Assembly (NCBI RefSeq): GCF_026745355.1
Contig: NC_079209.1
Location: forward strand, 21,470,266-21,534,265
From: Beta vulgaris subsp. vulgaris
Taxonomy: Eukaryota > Streptophyta > Magnoliopsida > Caryophyllales > Amaranthaceae
Direction: 5' to 3'
DNA length: 64,000 nucleotides
The notes beneath the pieces were generated by a model that saw only the letters and a list, made by a program, of their open reading frames with translations, ran no database searches and was not told the DNA's origin. Within the stretch, counting starts at the first letter, position 1. Every line of letters starts with the position of its first letter. The position numbers and the translations under genes are program-made. Positions 21,651 through 34,256 of the stretch are shown here, in pieces.

Positions 21651-22388
21651 TACATTGAATCAAAACTCAAAAGGTCTAATTTATGCTTTAACATAAGGGC
21701 CCAACATAAGTATAAAGCCCATTATGTAAAGTCAACATAGGCCAAAGTCAACAAAACTCAAAGGACGATCAGCAAAACTCCCAAGAGATGAAAGTCAAAG
21801 TCAGTAAAAGAATAACAATCAAAAGAAGATGATCAAATGGTGGTTCAACATGTGCCAAAAGGCGGTTAAAGTTTGAATCATATATGATTCAAATATTTTC
21901 TCTCCCTATAGCATACACGGAAGTTACATGTTATGATTTTCTATAAATAGAGAAATCATTATCAAGCAAAGGACAACAAACATCCATCACAACTACATTT
22001 CTTAATTCCTTAGCGTTAGCATAGCCAACCCCCTTATGGGGTTATAGTTTAATTTCATAGATTATATTCTGGCGCCATTAGATCTCCAATTCTCCAATTG
22101 AAGCAAGGAACTATGGAGGTAACAATCTTCGTATCTCCTATTTAAGTTGTCCAGCCTGGTTCATCCCTTATGTGTAGTAAAATCCATCCTTAAGTTTGTG
22201 GCATGTATGGAAATTTTATAATTTAATTAAAAAGTTTAATTATTGTTTGCTCTATTTATTGTTTTTTGCCTAAAATTAATTTGTTGTAATTTGATCATTA
22301 ATTAAACTGCGACAGAGTACGTTAACAAGGTTTTATCTAGTTAAAACGGGTAAACTCCAGGGATTGAATCTCCGGAGGCATTCAATAC
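21651..22388. other. Promoter/leader-like noncoding region of unclear origin
   Basis: After the unrecognised frame comes noncoding sequence with a good TATA box (tctataaatagag near 21940-21953), then a leader rich in A and C and the stretch tctggcgccattag near 22068. This order (TATA, short leader, TGGCGCC) resembles an LTR followed by a gypsy-type primer site, but no LTR termini could be defined. It may belong with the preceding frame as one decayed element. Confidence 0.3.
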
Positions 22389-22391
22389 TAA

Positions 22392-22614
22392 GGGCTCGTT
22401 CGTTATCATTTTTTGTTTTTAGTTTTTAGTTTTTTGAAAAACTAAAAACTATAAACAGGAAACCAAAAAAAAAGTGGTTTTCACTTTTTAGTTGTCAGTT
22501 TTCATAATCATCATGTTTGCAATAAATTTGACTAATTTTTTTATTCATTATAGGACATATATCATATGACTAAAAACCAAAAAACAGAAAATCACAGTAA
22601 TACCAAACGAGCCC
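22392..22614. mobile_element. Tourist-like MITE
   Basis: Left end GGGCTCGTTCGTTATCA and right end TAATACCAAACGAGCCC are inverted repeats, flanked by TAA on both sides (22389-22391 and 22615-22617). The 223-bp element is noncoding and largely made of A/T-rich palindromic stretches. Confidence 0.8.
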
Positions 22615-22941
22615 TAAACTATTGGGTGTCCATTAACTTGTTTGCAAAGTCAACAAACCGATTTTGCACCAACACACGCATACATTGTGAGTTATGACGC
22701 ACCAAAAAAAATAAAAGTTGCCATAATTTGTTATTCTAAGACCATCCAACCGGCTTGCTTTTCCGGCATGTTCCCTCCCAAACTAACTTGCCATCCCAAA
22801 ACGACTTAATATCACGCAAATTAGATGGTAGAAACGGGTCACCATGAGAGTGGTAGACACGGTCTACAATGAACATTTGTAATTGTGCAATGAATATTTG
22901 TGGGACCCACCTCAATTTATATTTCCTCAAACACACTAGTA

Positions 22942-23175
22942 AACATCCAGTTAATTCCAATGAACATTGTAATATAATGAATACACGCTATTGTTGATTG
23001 AACAATTGCAATTTCTGAATAAACATTTATGAAAAAGTTAGTGTAATAAACACACCAATAAACATCCAGTTAATTCCAATGAACATTGTAATACAATGAA
23101 TACACGCTATTGTTGATTGAACATTTGCAATTTCAAAATAAACATTTATGATAAAATTAGTGTAATAAACACATT
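22942..23175. repeat. 119-bp tandem duplication
   Basis: The block beginning aacatccagttaattccaat occurs at 22942 and 23061 with few differences. Each unit carries attgttgattgaacaattgc-like segments. Origin unknown; shorter related fragments continue to about 23220. Confidence 0.8.
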
Positions 23176-23219
23176 TATTTCTGTTGAATGAGCAATTGTA
23201 ATTGTAGATCGAACATTTT

Positions 23220-23882
23220 CGATTTATTCCAAAATTCAGTTCTTTACAAATTTTCAAAATTCTAGATTGCCACTAATTATCAAAATTCAAATATGTTTTA
23301 ATATACTATTATTCATTTCTCACTTTAGTCAACCTACTATTGATTCAAATTATTAGTTTGTTCATCCAAGTTCTTCAAATTGTTCTTTCAAATTAATTAT
23401 ATGTTCATTGTGATGAATATTTATGTTGTCATTATTATTCTTTACAATGTAGAAATATGATTCTGCAATAAATAATATACTTTCTATAATGACTAAACCA
23501 ACCGAGTAGTTACATAATTATCGAAAAATAAGTAATTACGAAAGATGTAGTATGTACTCAAAGATAGAAATATAACCAAAATATTACAATCTATCTCATA
23601 CTAATCTTTTACCCGTGCAAAAATGCACGGGATGTTTTATAGTACATATGATTTTAATCGTGCATAATGTGCGGGAATTGTTTTGTTTATTAAGTAGTTG
23701 ATTATTATTCATAACCAAATTATAAGTAGGTATCTAGCGTTTAGATCCGTGTAAATATATATTGTGTACTACTTCATCTCTAACTTTTAGACCTAAAATA
23801 TTCCAACAAAACTGAATATATTGCATATATTCAATAATTGCCTCAAAAGTTGATAAACTATAAAATATTGAATCATATATTT
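23220..23882. other. Unassigned AT-rich flank
   Basis: No gene seen. At 23611-23631 there is a near-perfect palindrome, cccgtgcaaaaatgcacggg, preceded by tctcatactaatc. This resembles the 5' ends of some plant Helitrons, but no 3' partner was found. Confidence 0.3.
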
Positions 23883-24421
23883 TGTAATAGCCTATATTTT
23901 AACTAGGTTTAATAACGACTTTATAAATGAGATTTGATAAGTATAATAGCTGATATTTTCAGACAAGTTTTAGTCAAAGTTAGCTATGTTCATATTAGTA
24001 AAGAAATTACTTTGAGAATTATTTTTATCGTCTAAAGTAAGTTCCAAGCACAAATAAGTTAGTATGGATTTTATATAATAGAGACATTGTGTTAAGGATT
24101 TTAAGCTTTGAAATAAAGAGAAACCCATTTTTAATTACAAATTATGTCTCCTCACTTATGCTACCTACTCTAGATGCTAGAACATCTCTCTCTCCTTTTC
24201 ATAACTTCTAAATCAAGTGCCAAAGTGTATTTTTCCCATAGATCAATTTTTCTCTTCAAGATTTCAGTTTAATGACCCAAGTGGTTAAGAATTGGGAGAA
24301 ACCTTAAAACCAAAATAAAACCCCAAACAATAATTTTCTCTCTCCTCTGATTGTATACCCCGTACTGTGCATGCTCAATTTCTGCATTTTTGAGTTGGAA
24401 TTTGACCAAACTTGTTGAATC

Positions 24422-24930
24422 AAAGTTGTAGATCTCGAAAAGTTATTGAAACTTAGACCCAAAAATTACTTGATTTGGAGTTCGGAGCTATGAGTTATGG
24501 TCATTGCAAATTTGGTGTTGCTACCTCCATTTCTCTCTCCTCTGTTTTATTCCGACAATCTGTTGCCCCAATTATCTATAACATGCAATCCAATTTTGCT
24601 CTTTGTTGCTGAATAAAAGTTGTAGATTACTTCGAGCTCATGAATTTGGGCACAAAAATCACTTGATTTGGAGTTCAGAGCTATGAGTTATGGTCTTTGT
24701 AAGTTTGGTGTTCCTATCTTCATTTCTCTCTCCTCTGTTTTTATTCCGACAATCTGTTTCCTCAATTATCTATAACATGCAATCCAATTTTGCTCTTTGT
24801 TTCTGAATCAAAGTTGTAGATCACTTCGAGCTAATGAATTTGAGCACAAAAATAGCTCAATTTGGAGTTTGGAGCTATGAGTTACGCCTTACACAAGTTC
24901 AGCACTACTGTTGTACTTTATGTTGCGCTG
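24422..24930. repeat. 194-bp tandem repeat within the long LTR
   Basis: About 2.6 units with period 194 bp, each starting aaagttgtagat (24422, 24616, 24810) and containing gagctatgagttatgg. The repeats are diverged and lie in what should be the transcribed leader part of the LTR. Confidence 0.85.
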
Positions 24931-27900
24931 CTGCCATGATTGACTTGCTTGCCTTGTTTTTGCCATTATTTTGGTATTCCTTTACATATGAAGATATAAG
25001 CTAATTTTTCTTAATCCCTCATCTCCTTTATTCCAATTCAAGTGTGATGCAATTGGATTTTATATTCTGATTTTAGAAATAAACTTGGTTCTCAATTTTG
25101 TTATTGATTAGCAAATATATTATGATAAGAATCGTTAAACTTAAAGATTGAATATTTTATCTTTCTTATTGGATTGAAGCTTCTAATATGAAGTAAGCCT
25201 CTTAAGTAAGTTTATAAAAACTGATTTTATAAATTATGTTGTTTGATAATACTCTTTGAAATCAGAATGATGTTAATTAGAGATGGAATTGATGTTGTGA
25301 GTTGGATTAGTAGAATGGGTTGTATATAAGAGTTGTGGTGGTTAGTTCATGGAAGAGCTTAGAAAGTATGAGTAATTCTGTTTGTTTATCTAAATTGTTG
25401 TGAGGATGGTTAATGATTGTTGTTATTGTTTTGAGGTCGTTGTTGGAGTATGTATATGGAGATAATTTATGAAGTTCGAGCTATAGTTGGTTATCCAGAA
25501 TGTCGAATTATTGGGAATCGTTAAAGGTACACACATGTCCTTCCACTTTTCAAATATATTATTGATATTTCGATTGATCATATAAACTATATAAGTTGAT
25601 CTTGATATGTTTTCATAAGTTAAACTTATGTTGTATTAAAAATGTGATTTGTGTACTATATGGTTTCTGAAATACATGTTTATGAGTTTTAAGACAAAGG
25701 TAGAACTAAATCGCATGTTAAGTTCTATTGGCTATAAGTTATGTTGTTTTGAGACTCAATAGTATAAATTTGTTTGATGAACCATGTTTTGTGATATGAA
25801 TAAGGCATGTACATTTGGTTCTAAATGAGAGTTTCACTATATTTTCAATAGTTATAAGTTTGATTCTATGAGTTCAGTGAGTTATATATTAGGGGAATGG
25901 ATAAGGTTATGAAGCTCAATTATGATTTCAGAAAAGAGTTCGTTTATATATGGTTATAATTGTATAAACTTTATAAGAGCATAATACCTGTAAGTTGTTG
26001 AGAACCTCGGTATCACATCTTGGTAACATTAATTCTTGTTCAAGTTTCGTTATGAATTTTTAAGAAATCAATTATGATGTTTGATTACCCATTTCAAATA
26101 CATGCATTAGAGGTTGGAAGATATGGGTTTGGAGTTGTGGTTGTAATTTCAGAGTACGCTATAACATGATTTTGGAGGAATATTATTTGAGTACGGAAAT
26201 ATACATGTAGTAAACTATGAACTAGAATAGTATGAACTATTATTATAAGGAGAATAAGTTCAGATTAAAAAGGTTACATTATGTCATAGAAGGATAGCAA
26301 CAAGGACTATTTGAGGAATTTGGGTTTTGTAATATTGGAAAGTTATGTCAAAGTAGTTGTGGGACAAATTAGTAGATCGAAGAATTATGTTTGAGAATGT
26401 TAGTTATTATTTGAAAAGTGGAGTTGGGTGATTGTGTAAGTTTTGGAGTGCCAACGTCAATTAATGGGTCAGTTGTCGATATAAAAATTATATGGTTCTT
26501 AAAGATCAGACGACTATAAAAGTATATATTGGAAGGTATATATATATATAGGGAATGAGAAACACTCAAAGTTGTAACATAGAGTTAAATAAATGAGTTT
26601 TGTAATAGTGATATCGATATAAAAGGCTGGAGTGATGGTTTTGGGAAGTATCAGACACTAAATTTGAGTTATGTTGACTAAGTCGAGGGAAGGTGATAAC
26701 TGAGTTTGGAAAACTTCTATTATGGGTATCAATGAGGAGTGCAAAAGAGCTTAGGAGTCTTATTTTCTAATTGGAGAAGTAAAAATAGGAAATGGGAAGG
26801 TGGGAAGAGTGTAAAATATTATGTATAAAAGTCAAGTTAGATATCTAATTATTTGGAAGTGAATTTTGGAAGTTCAACATTAATCTAAGGGTTAATAGAG
26901 TGGTTACAATAGCTTTGTGAGTCCAAGAGATGTTATAACCAAAATAAGTATTTGAGACGAAATATTAAATATTGAGGAGTAAGATCTGAAATGTGAAGGT
27001 CATATTAGAGAAATAAAGGATCAAGATATGGGTGGTGGTTTAAAAGAATATGAAATAGAGAAGTTAACTTACAGTATTTAAGTTATGAAAGGTCATATCT
27101 GGAATTGGATTAAGTAAGAAAGTTTAAAGGTATAATTTTCTAGTAAGATAAGTAAGATTATGTAAATGGATATTGGGAAAGAAAAATATAAATCTAGATA
27201 ATAGAGAGCATGGTAATTAAAGTTATAAATGACAATACTAAGCGTATGGTGTTAAGGCTAATATGAGCTTTCAGTACAAATACATGGGGACGTATGGTTG
27301 TGAATTATAAATTTAAGAAGGATGAGGATAACGAGTGGAGTATTGGAATTGGAGTGAGATATTTTGACTTGCCATAGTAATTGAGGTGATTTATGATAAT
27401 GTAATAAGGTTATATTCTGGCAATGAAAGTTCATGTATTGGGAATAAGAAAACCTTTAAGGGGAAAATTCATATCATGAGAATTTTGGAATGATATAGTT
27501 TAGATGCTATAAGTTAAAGACGGAAGTCCAGGTACAAAGAGAAACTATTATGATGAAGGGAATTGCCAAATCATGTTAGAGGATACCTTATAGTCTACAA
27601 GTAAAATATTACAGGTTAATCGCACGAGCTTAGAATTGGGTCTCGATAATAGTTAATTATCTTATGAGTCTTTGAGAAACATATTTTACATTTTGATTAT
27701 GTTATGGGTTCGACTGCGGAGAGACATTTGATTTTGAATACGTTTTATGTATTTACTTCCTTGAAAGGAATATTTGAGGTAAGTGAATTATTTGATATTC
27801 GAGTTTGTGTTATTATAAGATTATTGAGGTTCAGGTATTTTGGATATGTTAATTACATTTCAACTTTGTTTTGTTTTATATTAATTTACGGACGAGGTTT

Positions 27901-29466
27901 AAGTCGTTGATACACTTTGGAATTGAGTATGCGATACGAATTAAGAACAAGAGTATAATAAGTTTTGAAAGAATATAATTTGTGTTATTGGGAAAATAAG
28001 CATTATGATTTAGCGATTGTTTTATGGGGAAAGTAAACAACATTTATGGAGCGAGATGCTCAATATGTGTTATGGAGCGGGTATTGTTCCTTTGAGTAGT
28101 CATGATCCAAAAGTTATTGAGGTTAAGTTTTGGAAATTCCTAATTCGAAGTACCGAGCAGGAAGTTATGTTCATTTTAAGTTCAGTATTTTTGCTGTAAT
28201 TATTTTGACAAAAGTTCCAAATGTTCTTGTTAACTCAACCCTTTTGGTAAAGTTTAAATGAGCACACTAAGTGCCTATACGACTTTTACAAGCAGTAAAG
28301 AATTGATTATTTCCTTATATCTTTACACGTAACTAATATGTGAAATTGTTGACGTAAAACAAAAGATTTCAAAAGAAGATCCAAGTCTTGCAATGATTAG
28401 CAACACCATAGATAGTGGTGATTATTTTTCCTCTTCATGGATAAATATGTGTTCTTTGAAACACGTGTGGTATTGATAAATGTGCATTTAAACTATTTAT
28501 GTAAATAAACTATGGATACAAGTGGGTAAAGGCGATACCAAATAAGGTACGGTATGAACAACAACCCTTGGAGGATGGGTGATCTCCTTTCGAACCCTCG
28601 CTGGGTGGGTGAAGTCCAGCAGATAATAAAAATGGACATGTCCTGGTTAAGGCTTGCAAGCATAAATTTTAAACGGTGGGGTGACGACCTCCATTAGCTT
28701 AGAGACAGTCGGCTCCTTGTGTAAGGAGGCCCTCTCTATTCGTGTTCGCTTTACCCAATGAAATTAAATGCTATCGACCCAAAGGGTTTTTGAATGATCT
28801 AAGTGGTGATCTTCATGATAAAAATTCTTACTTTAATACGATTGTGCAAGGATAGTAATCCTGAAATTTTTAAACAAGTACCTTACTTGTGAAGCATACT
28901 GAATTCTAGCATGAATTGTATACGAATGGTCTTAAGCCACCAAAATGAGGTTTTGGGATGAGCTTATGTATTTCAACTGTTGTTGAACATTGTCCTTATG
29001 GCAAGGAACTTATTATCTGTAGTATATGTATGAGTACTCTTTATTGGACTTTCTAGTTAAGGGTTGCTGGAATCGTGATAGAAACATTTCTAACTATATG
29101 ATTTTAAGTATTTTTGAAGTCTGGGATTGTTCCACTTGATGAGTAATAAACCGCACAACTATATTTTAAGCCGCTAAAATGAATTTCTGGTTGGACAGTG
29201 TGTGTAATCAGTTTTTCTGATTTTTTTCTTCGAACCTGTCCTGGTGGGGGCAGGGTTCATTGTTAGTGATTTGCAGGGTTGATGTCGAGGTCGTGGAATA
29301 TGATTATTGATCAAGAAGAAGAGTTTTATGTTATGAAATGATGGGCTGAGGTTAAAGTTAGATGTTTTGTTTCAAAGTATTCGTAATCTGTTATTTGATT
29401 TTCAAGTTGTTATACTGTGGGTCCTTGACCCACAGATCCAGGATCGTTTTTATAGGTTTTATTTCC

Positions 29467-29664
29467 GCTGTAAATAAATGCAAATTCGAGGTTTGTTAAG
29501 TGTTGATTGTGTTTTGTGTATCTTAAGTGTGATTAGTTAGCAGCTCGGAAGTGCGGGCTGTTACAGGTGTGAATAAATGTAAATTCGAGGTTTGTTAAGT
29601 GTTGATTGTGTTTTGTGTATCTTAATTGTGATTAGTTAGCAGCTCGGAAGTGCGGGCTGTTACA
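29467..29664. repeat. 99-bp tandem duplication of the LTR right terminus
   Basis: Two almost identical 99-bp units (29467-29565 and 29566-29664), each ending GGAAGTGCGGGCTGTTACA. Only the second is followed by the target duplication TATTT. Confidence 0.92.
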
Positions 29665-29669
29665 TATTT

Positions 29670-30215
29670 AATGATATTTCTCCTTAAATTATGTTATGTG
29701 AATTTGTAAAAGTGAATGAAATACTATTTATATATATACAACTTCTCAAAAAATAATATACGTACACATTTTCCATTTGTTTTCTTTGTCCCGTTATTAA
29801 CTTTCAGCTCCCGACAAATTACAGGCTTCATGTGGCAAGTTCCCAATTTGATCGATTTATATAAGTAGATAGTTGTTGTCGTGGACAAATTTTGCTTATG
29901 AAATTTGAATAAGGGATATCGAGCTAATCACAAAAGTTTGGTAATATTTGTTGCACATAAATTAATTAAAATCAGGGTCACTTTGACATAGGACCGTACA
30001 TTATATTCAGTTTTTCTACTTAACTCTTAGTTTGCCACACATTTTTCTCAAGCATCTAAAAAAAGGTTAAAGTAACTATAAGTTGTACGATATCTTATTA
30101 TTTATATTTTTTCCTTTTGTATTGTCCTTGTTCTTTCAAACGTCTCTTGATTCATCATTCAAAGACATCTACTATATTATAACTAATATGCTAAAATTTA
30201 AAATCCTTTAAATGG
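29670..30215. other. Unassigned AT-rich sequence
   Basis: No gene, RNA or element end recognised in this interval. Confidence 0.5.
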
Positions 30216-30238
30216 GATGGTAAGGATAATATATATAC

Positions 30239-30323
<85 letters not shown>

Positions 30324-30329
30324 CATATA
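30216..30329. repeat. TA/CA microsatellite
   Basis: Alternating atatatat and atacat units for about 110 bp, directly left of a small TIR element. On the complement it yields a spurious Tyr/Ile repeat frame. Confidence 0.9.
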
Positions 30330-30602
30330 GAAGTGAGTTCATATGAGAATGCATACTTACATGAGAAATGAAAATGAATTTTACGCGCTATAACTCTTAT
30401 GAATAAGCGACGCACTCTAATGAATAAGTGACGTAAATCCAAAAAAAAGAATATTAGAAAAAAAAAATCAAAAAAAAAATTGGGCGCAATTTTTTTAGGG
30501 GGTATAACTCTAACGAATAAGTATTGTAACTCTAATCCAATCGTGTGGTTGAGATTGATTCTCATTTCTCATGTAAGGAGCATTCTCATGTGATCTTGCC
30601 CC
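30330..30602. mobile_element. Small TIR element inserted in TA-rich microsatellite DNA
   Basis: The left arm (atgagaatgc, then ttacatgagaaatga) is mirrored by the right arm, whose complement reads acatgagaatgc then ttacatgagaaatga. The inverted repeats are roughly 45 bp. Microsatellite TA sequence lies directly on both sides, so the target duplication is probably hidden in it. Noncoding; the superfamily is not established, Mutator-like being the best guess. Confidence 0.6.
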
Positions 30603-31825
<1,223 letters not shown>

Positions 31826-32899
31826 TCGGGATCCGGTGAGAATAAGAAGTTATGTGAGAATAGATATATATGTGAGAATAAATCACAATCGTTAGATCAT
31901 AAAAAGTGAAGGGTTGTGATTTGCCTAAATGTTTAACAAAACCCCACATCTCTCACTAAAATATGAAAACTCACGTTGCTCATCATCGATCAATTGCAAA
32001 ATTCGAAGCTTTCTCTCTCATCGAAATTCATCCATCAATTGTTTCTCCAAATCATCCATTCATACAACTTTTGATGCTACTCAATTGTTTCTTTCTTCAA
32101 TCATGAGGTACGAAATTCTCAAAATAAACAAATTTTGATAGAAATTAGTTGTTTGATCGAAATTTTTATTATGATATATTAATTAGAAACAATGAAATTT
32201 GTTATTCTTAATATTCTGTCATGACTAATTGTGGCACTTATGTTGCCATCTCTGATATGTCTTGTGCAGTTGTGCTGATACTCTCTCTCTCTCCTATGTT
32301 GAAATTCTTGTTGATTTTGTCCACTTTAATTGAACTAATTATTAGTGTAATTTTTAATTTTTGTGCTTGTAGTTGAGAAAAAGGACAAACTGAATGCTGC
32401 TTTTTTGTATAATGTATGTCGATTACTGATGTGTTATTCAATTTCGAGATTTTTATTATGATATATTACATTATTACCAACAATGAAATTTGTATTTTGT
32501 TTGGTGGATTTGTTTATGATACAAATAGTATCTCACTTGAACTCTCTACCAGTCTACCTTTAGTTATTGTTGATATTGTGAAGTGAGGTGAAAGGATTTT
32601 TTCATGTCAATAAAGTCTTCACTTGGTTAGAGCAAGGTGTCAAGATTTAAAACTTTGTTAACTTCTGAAGCAAAACCAAACCGGAAATAATGAGTTAGCT
32701 TAACAAAGATTAAGAAATTACTCTTCTTCTGCCATTTCCTTCTTTTCTATATTTTTTAAGAACTTTTTCCTTTCTGCTCCTGGTTTTAGGTGACTTCAAT
32801 TGTCCAAGTTGCTGAGACAATTATTTGCTTGCATGCTAGTACAAAAATTTCCTCCAAAGCCCAGGGAATTGGTGTAGTGGCATGTAGATGATATGCATT

Positions 32900-33059
32900 A
32901 TTAACTTGCAAGTCCATTGAAGGAAGACGTTCAATTTCAATGGGCTTATTATCTTCAAATTATTCTGGGAGTGAATCGAGTTTGCTAGATGAAAATTCAA
33001 TTGTTAGCCACTCACAATTTGCTTCTGTTTCTTCATATAACAAGAGACAGTATTTTGGT
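32900..33059 (+). other. Possible captured exon
   Basis: An open plus-strand frame (GLLSSNYSGSESSLLDENSI, then SQFASVSSYNKRQYFG) ends at a consensus donor, ggtaagt, near 33059-33064. It is Ser-rich and unlike the surrounding noncoding sequence. It could be a fragment of a host gene carried in the TIR element; no family is recognised. Confidence 0.3.
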
Positions 33060-33907
33060 AAGTTTTTGTTTATTTATTGCTTATTATTTCATTATCTGTT
33101 TCATGTGTTGTTCTGCTATATAAGGTATCAGCATTCTTATAGTAGTATAGATACTTTATACTTTTGGAGTTTTGGGTTAGACCAATGACTATGCCTTATC
33201 TCAGTGCTGCTCGAGCGTAGTTTTTATGTTTTGGGTAGATCAATGAACCATCCTCCCATTCCTAATTGTCTGTAACATATTTATAAGAGAAATATGGGTT
33301 GTGTTTCCAAAATCATAAAGTGAGCATGCTAGTGAAGTGAAAGGCTAGCTGAGAATTAGTTTTAGATATAGAGGTTGATGGCATCATCGATGACTTGAAT
33401 GTACATCAGAGATGGTTTCAATGTACATCAGAGGGTATATCAAGGTTTCACAAAGTGCAGCATGTAGATACACTAACTTATGACGTGGATGTCTATGAAT
33501 ACTTCTCGTTGTTGGCCATCGATTGACTTGTCTAGTTTGTTATGCTGCCATCCTCACTCTTTGTTCAAATACCTTCCATTCTAAAGTGGATTTTTTCAAG
33601 AATATGTCTGCAAGTCTGCATTTGTTTGGCCGAATAGTAGGCATTTGTCCTCAGCCATAATATATTCAAAAATCAGAAACTTAAGTTTGACAATTGACTT
33701 CTAGAGACTGTCATGGCAAAGGCTCTGGCTATGAGCACATAGTTTTAGAGATGGAAATCAGAGTTGTAGGCAGAGTTGTAGGCCTAAAATTGCTGAATGT
33801 GCTGAGTGATGTGGCATAATAACTACTATTTTCTATAACTATAGTCAGTGTTGCTACAACTCTAACCAATACTTGATATAACTCTTATCAAGATATTGCA
33901 ACTTGAT

Positions 33908-33980
33908 AGCTTGTTAGCTCAATTGGTGAGTGTTTTGTGTGCAAATACACAAAAATGTGGGTTCAACTCCCACACAAGCT
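33908..33980 (+). other. tRNA-like cloverleaf with abnormal anticodon arm
   Basis: 73 nt with a perfect 7-bp acceptor stem (AGCTTGT/ACAAGCT), a D arm with the A-box-like TAGCTCAATTGG, and a perfect 5-bp T stem around TTCAACT (B-box-like). The anticodon arm is an 8-bp stem (TTTTGTGT/ACACAAAA) with a 6-base loop, not the normal 5-bp stem with 7-base loop. It therefore should not read codons. It may be a tRNA-derived pseudogene or a tRNA-like structure with another role. No Pol III terminator T-run lies immediately after it. Confidence 0.45.
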
Positions 33981-34189
33981 CTTATTATTTTCATGGTCTT
34001 GTTTAGTTTTTAGGATGTTTCTAATTTTCTCATAAGCCTTATTTGATGCTACGGTAAAAGAATAAACAAATGACGACATTAGATTGAGTCACAGTATGAT
34101 TTTCAACTCTATTCTTAATGTACATGAGTGCTATTGTACGACATGTTCTGCTCTATGTCTTGGCTCTAACTTCTAATAGTTGTCATTTT

Positions 34190-34256
34190 AACCTATGTGG
34201 GAATCGAACCCACATCTTGCGCATAGCACATGCTCTTCCATTTGAGCTAATAGGTT
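34190..34256 (-). other. Second tRNA-like cloverleaf, minus strand
   Basis: On the minus strand, 67 nt with a perfect 7-bp acceptor stem (AACCTAT/ATAGGTT), a 4-bp D stem with TAGCTCAAATGG, and a perfect T stem GTGGG/CCCAC around TTCGATT (B-box-like). The anticodon arm is shortened to a 5-bp stem (TGTGC/GCGCA with one G-T pair) and a 3-base loop, so it cannot be a translating tRNA. It lies about 210 bp from the other tRNA-like sequence in opposite orientation. Confidence 0.45.

Larger units (their letters stand above)
23883..29664 (+). repeat. Very long solo LTR (5.8 kb), Ty3/gypsy type
   Basis: It starts TGTAATAGCC and ends GGGCTGTTACA, the same terminal style as the Tekay-like LTR at 4260-6806, and it is bracketed by a perfect 5-bp duplication TATTT (23878-23882 and 29665-29669). 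No second copy of the left terminus occurs inside, and there is no primer site or pol sequence, so this is one LTR and not a whole element. It contains a 194-bp tandem repeat (24422-24930) and a 99-bp duplication of its right end. Open frames such as 27704-27910 have no recognisable content and are taken as chance. Confidence 0.75.

Noticed and set aside
20815..22340. Endogenous pararetrovirus
   Set aside because: The broken ORF plus TATA/leader region suggested it, but no RT, protease, coat or movement-protein motif could be identified, so the claim is not supported.
23594..23640. Helitron 5' end
   Set aside because: TCTCATAC plus a CCCGTGC/GCACGGG palindrome is suggestive, but there is no 3' hairpin with CTRR and no Rep/helicase coding sequence.
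26300..28200. Coding region in the purine-rich centre of the long LTR
   Set aside because: Only short ORFs (60-68 codons) without motifs; consistent with chance in this composition.
30191..30565. 124-codon minus ORF with Tyr/Ile repeats
   Set aside because: It reads through a TA/CA microsatellite and a TIR element; low-complexity artefact.
33908..34256. Functional tRNA genes
   Set aside because: Neither sequence has a standard anticodon arm, so they were kept only as tRNA-like structures.
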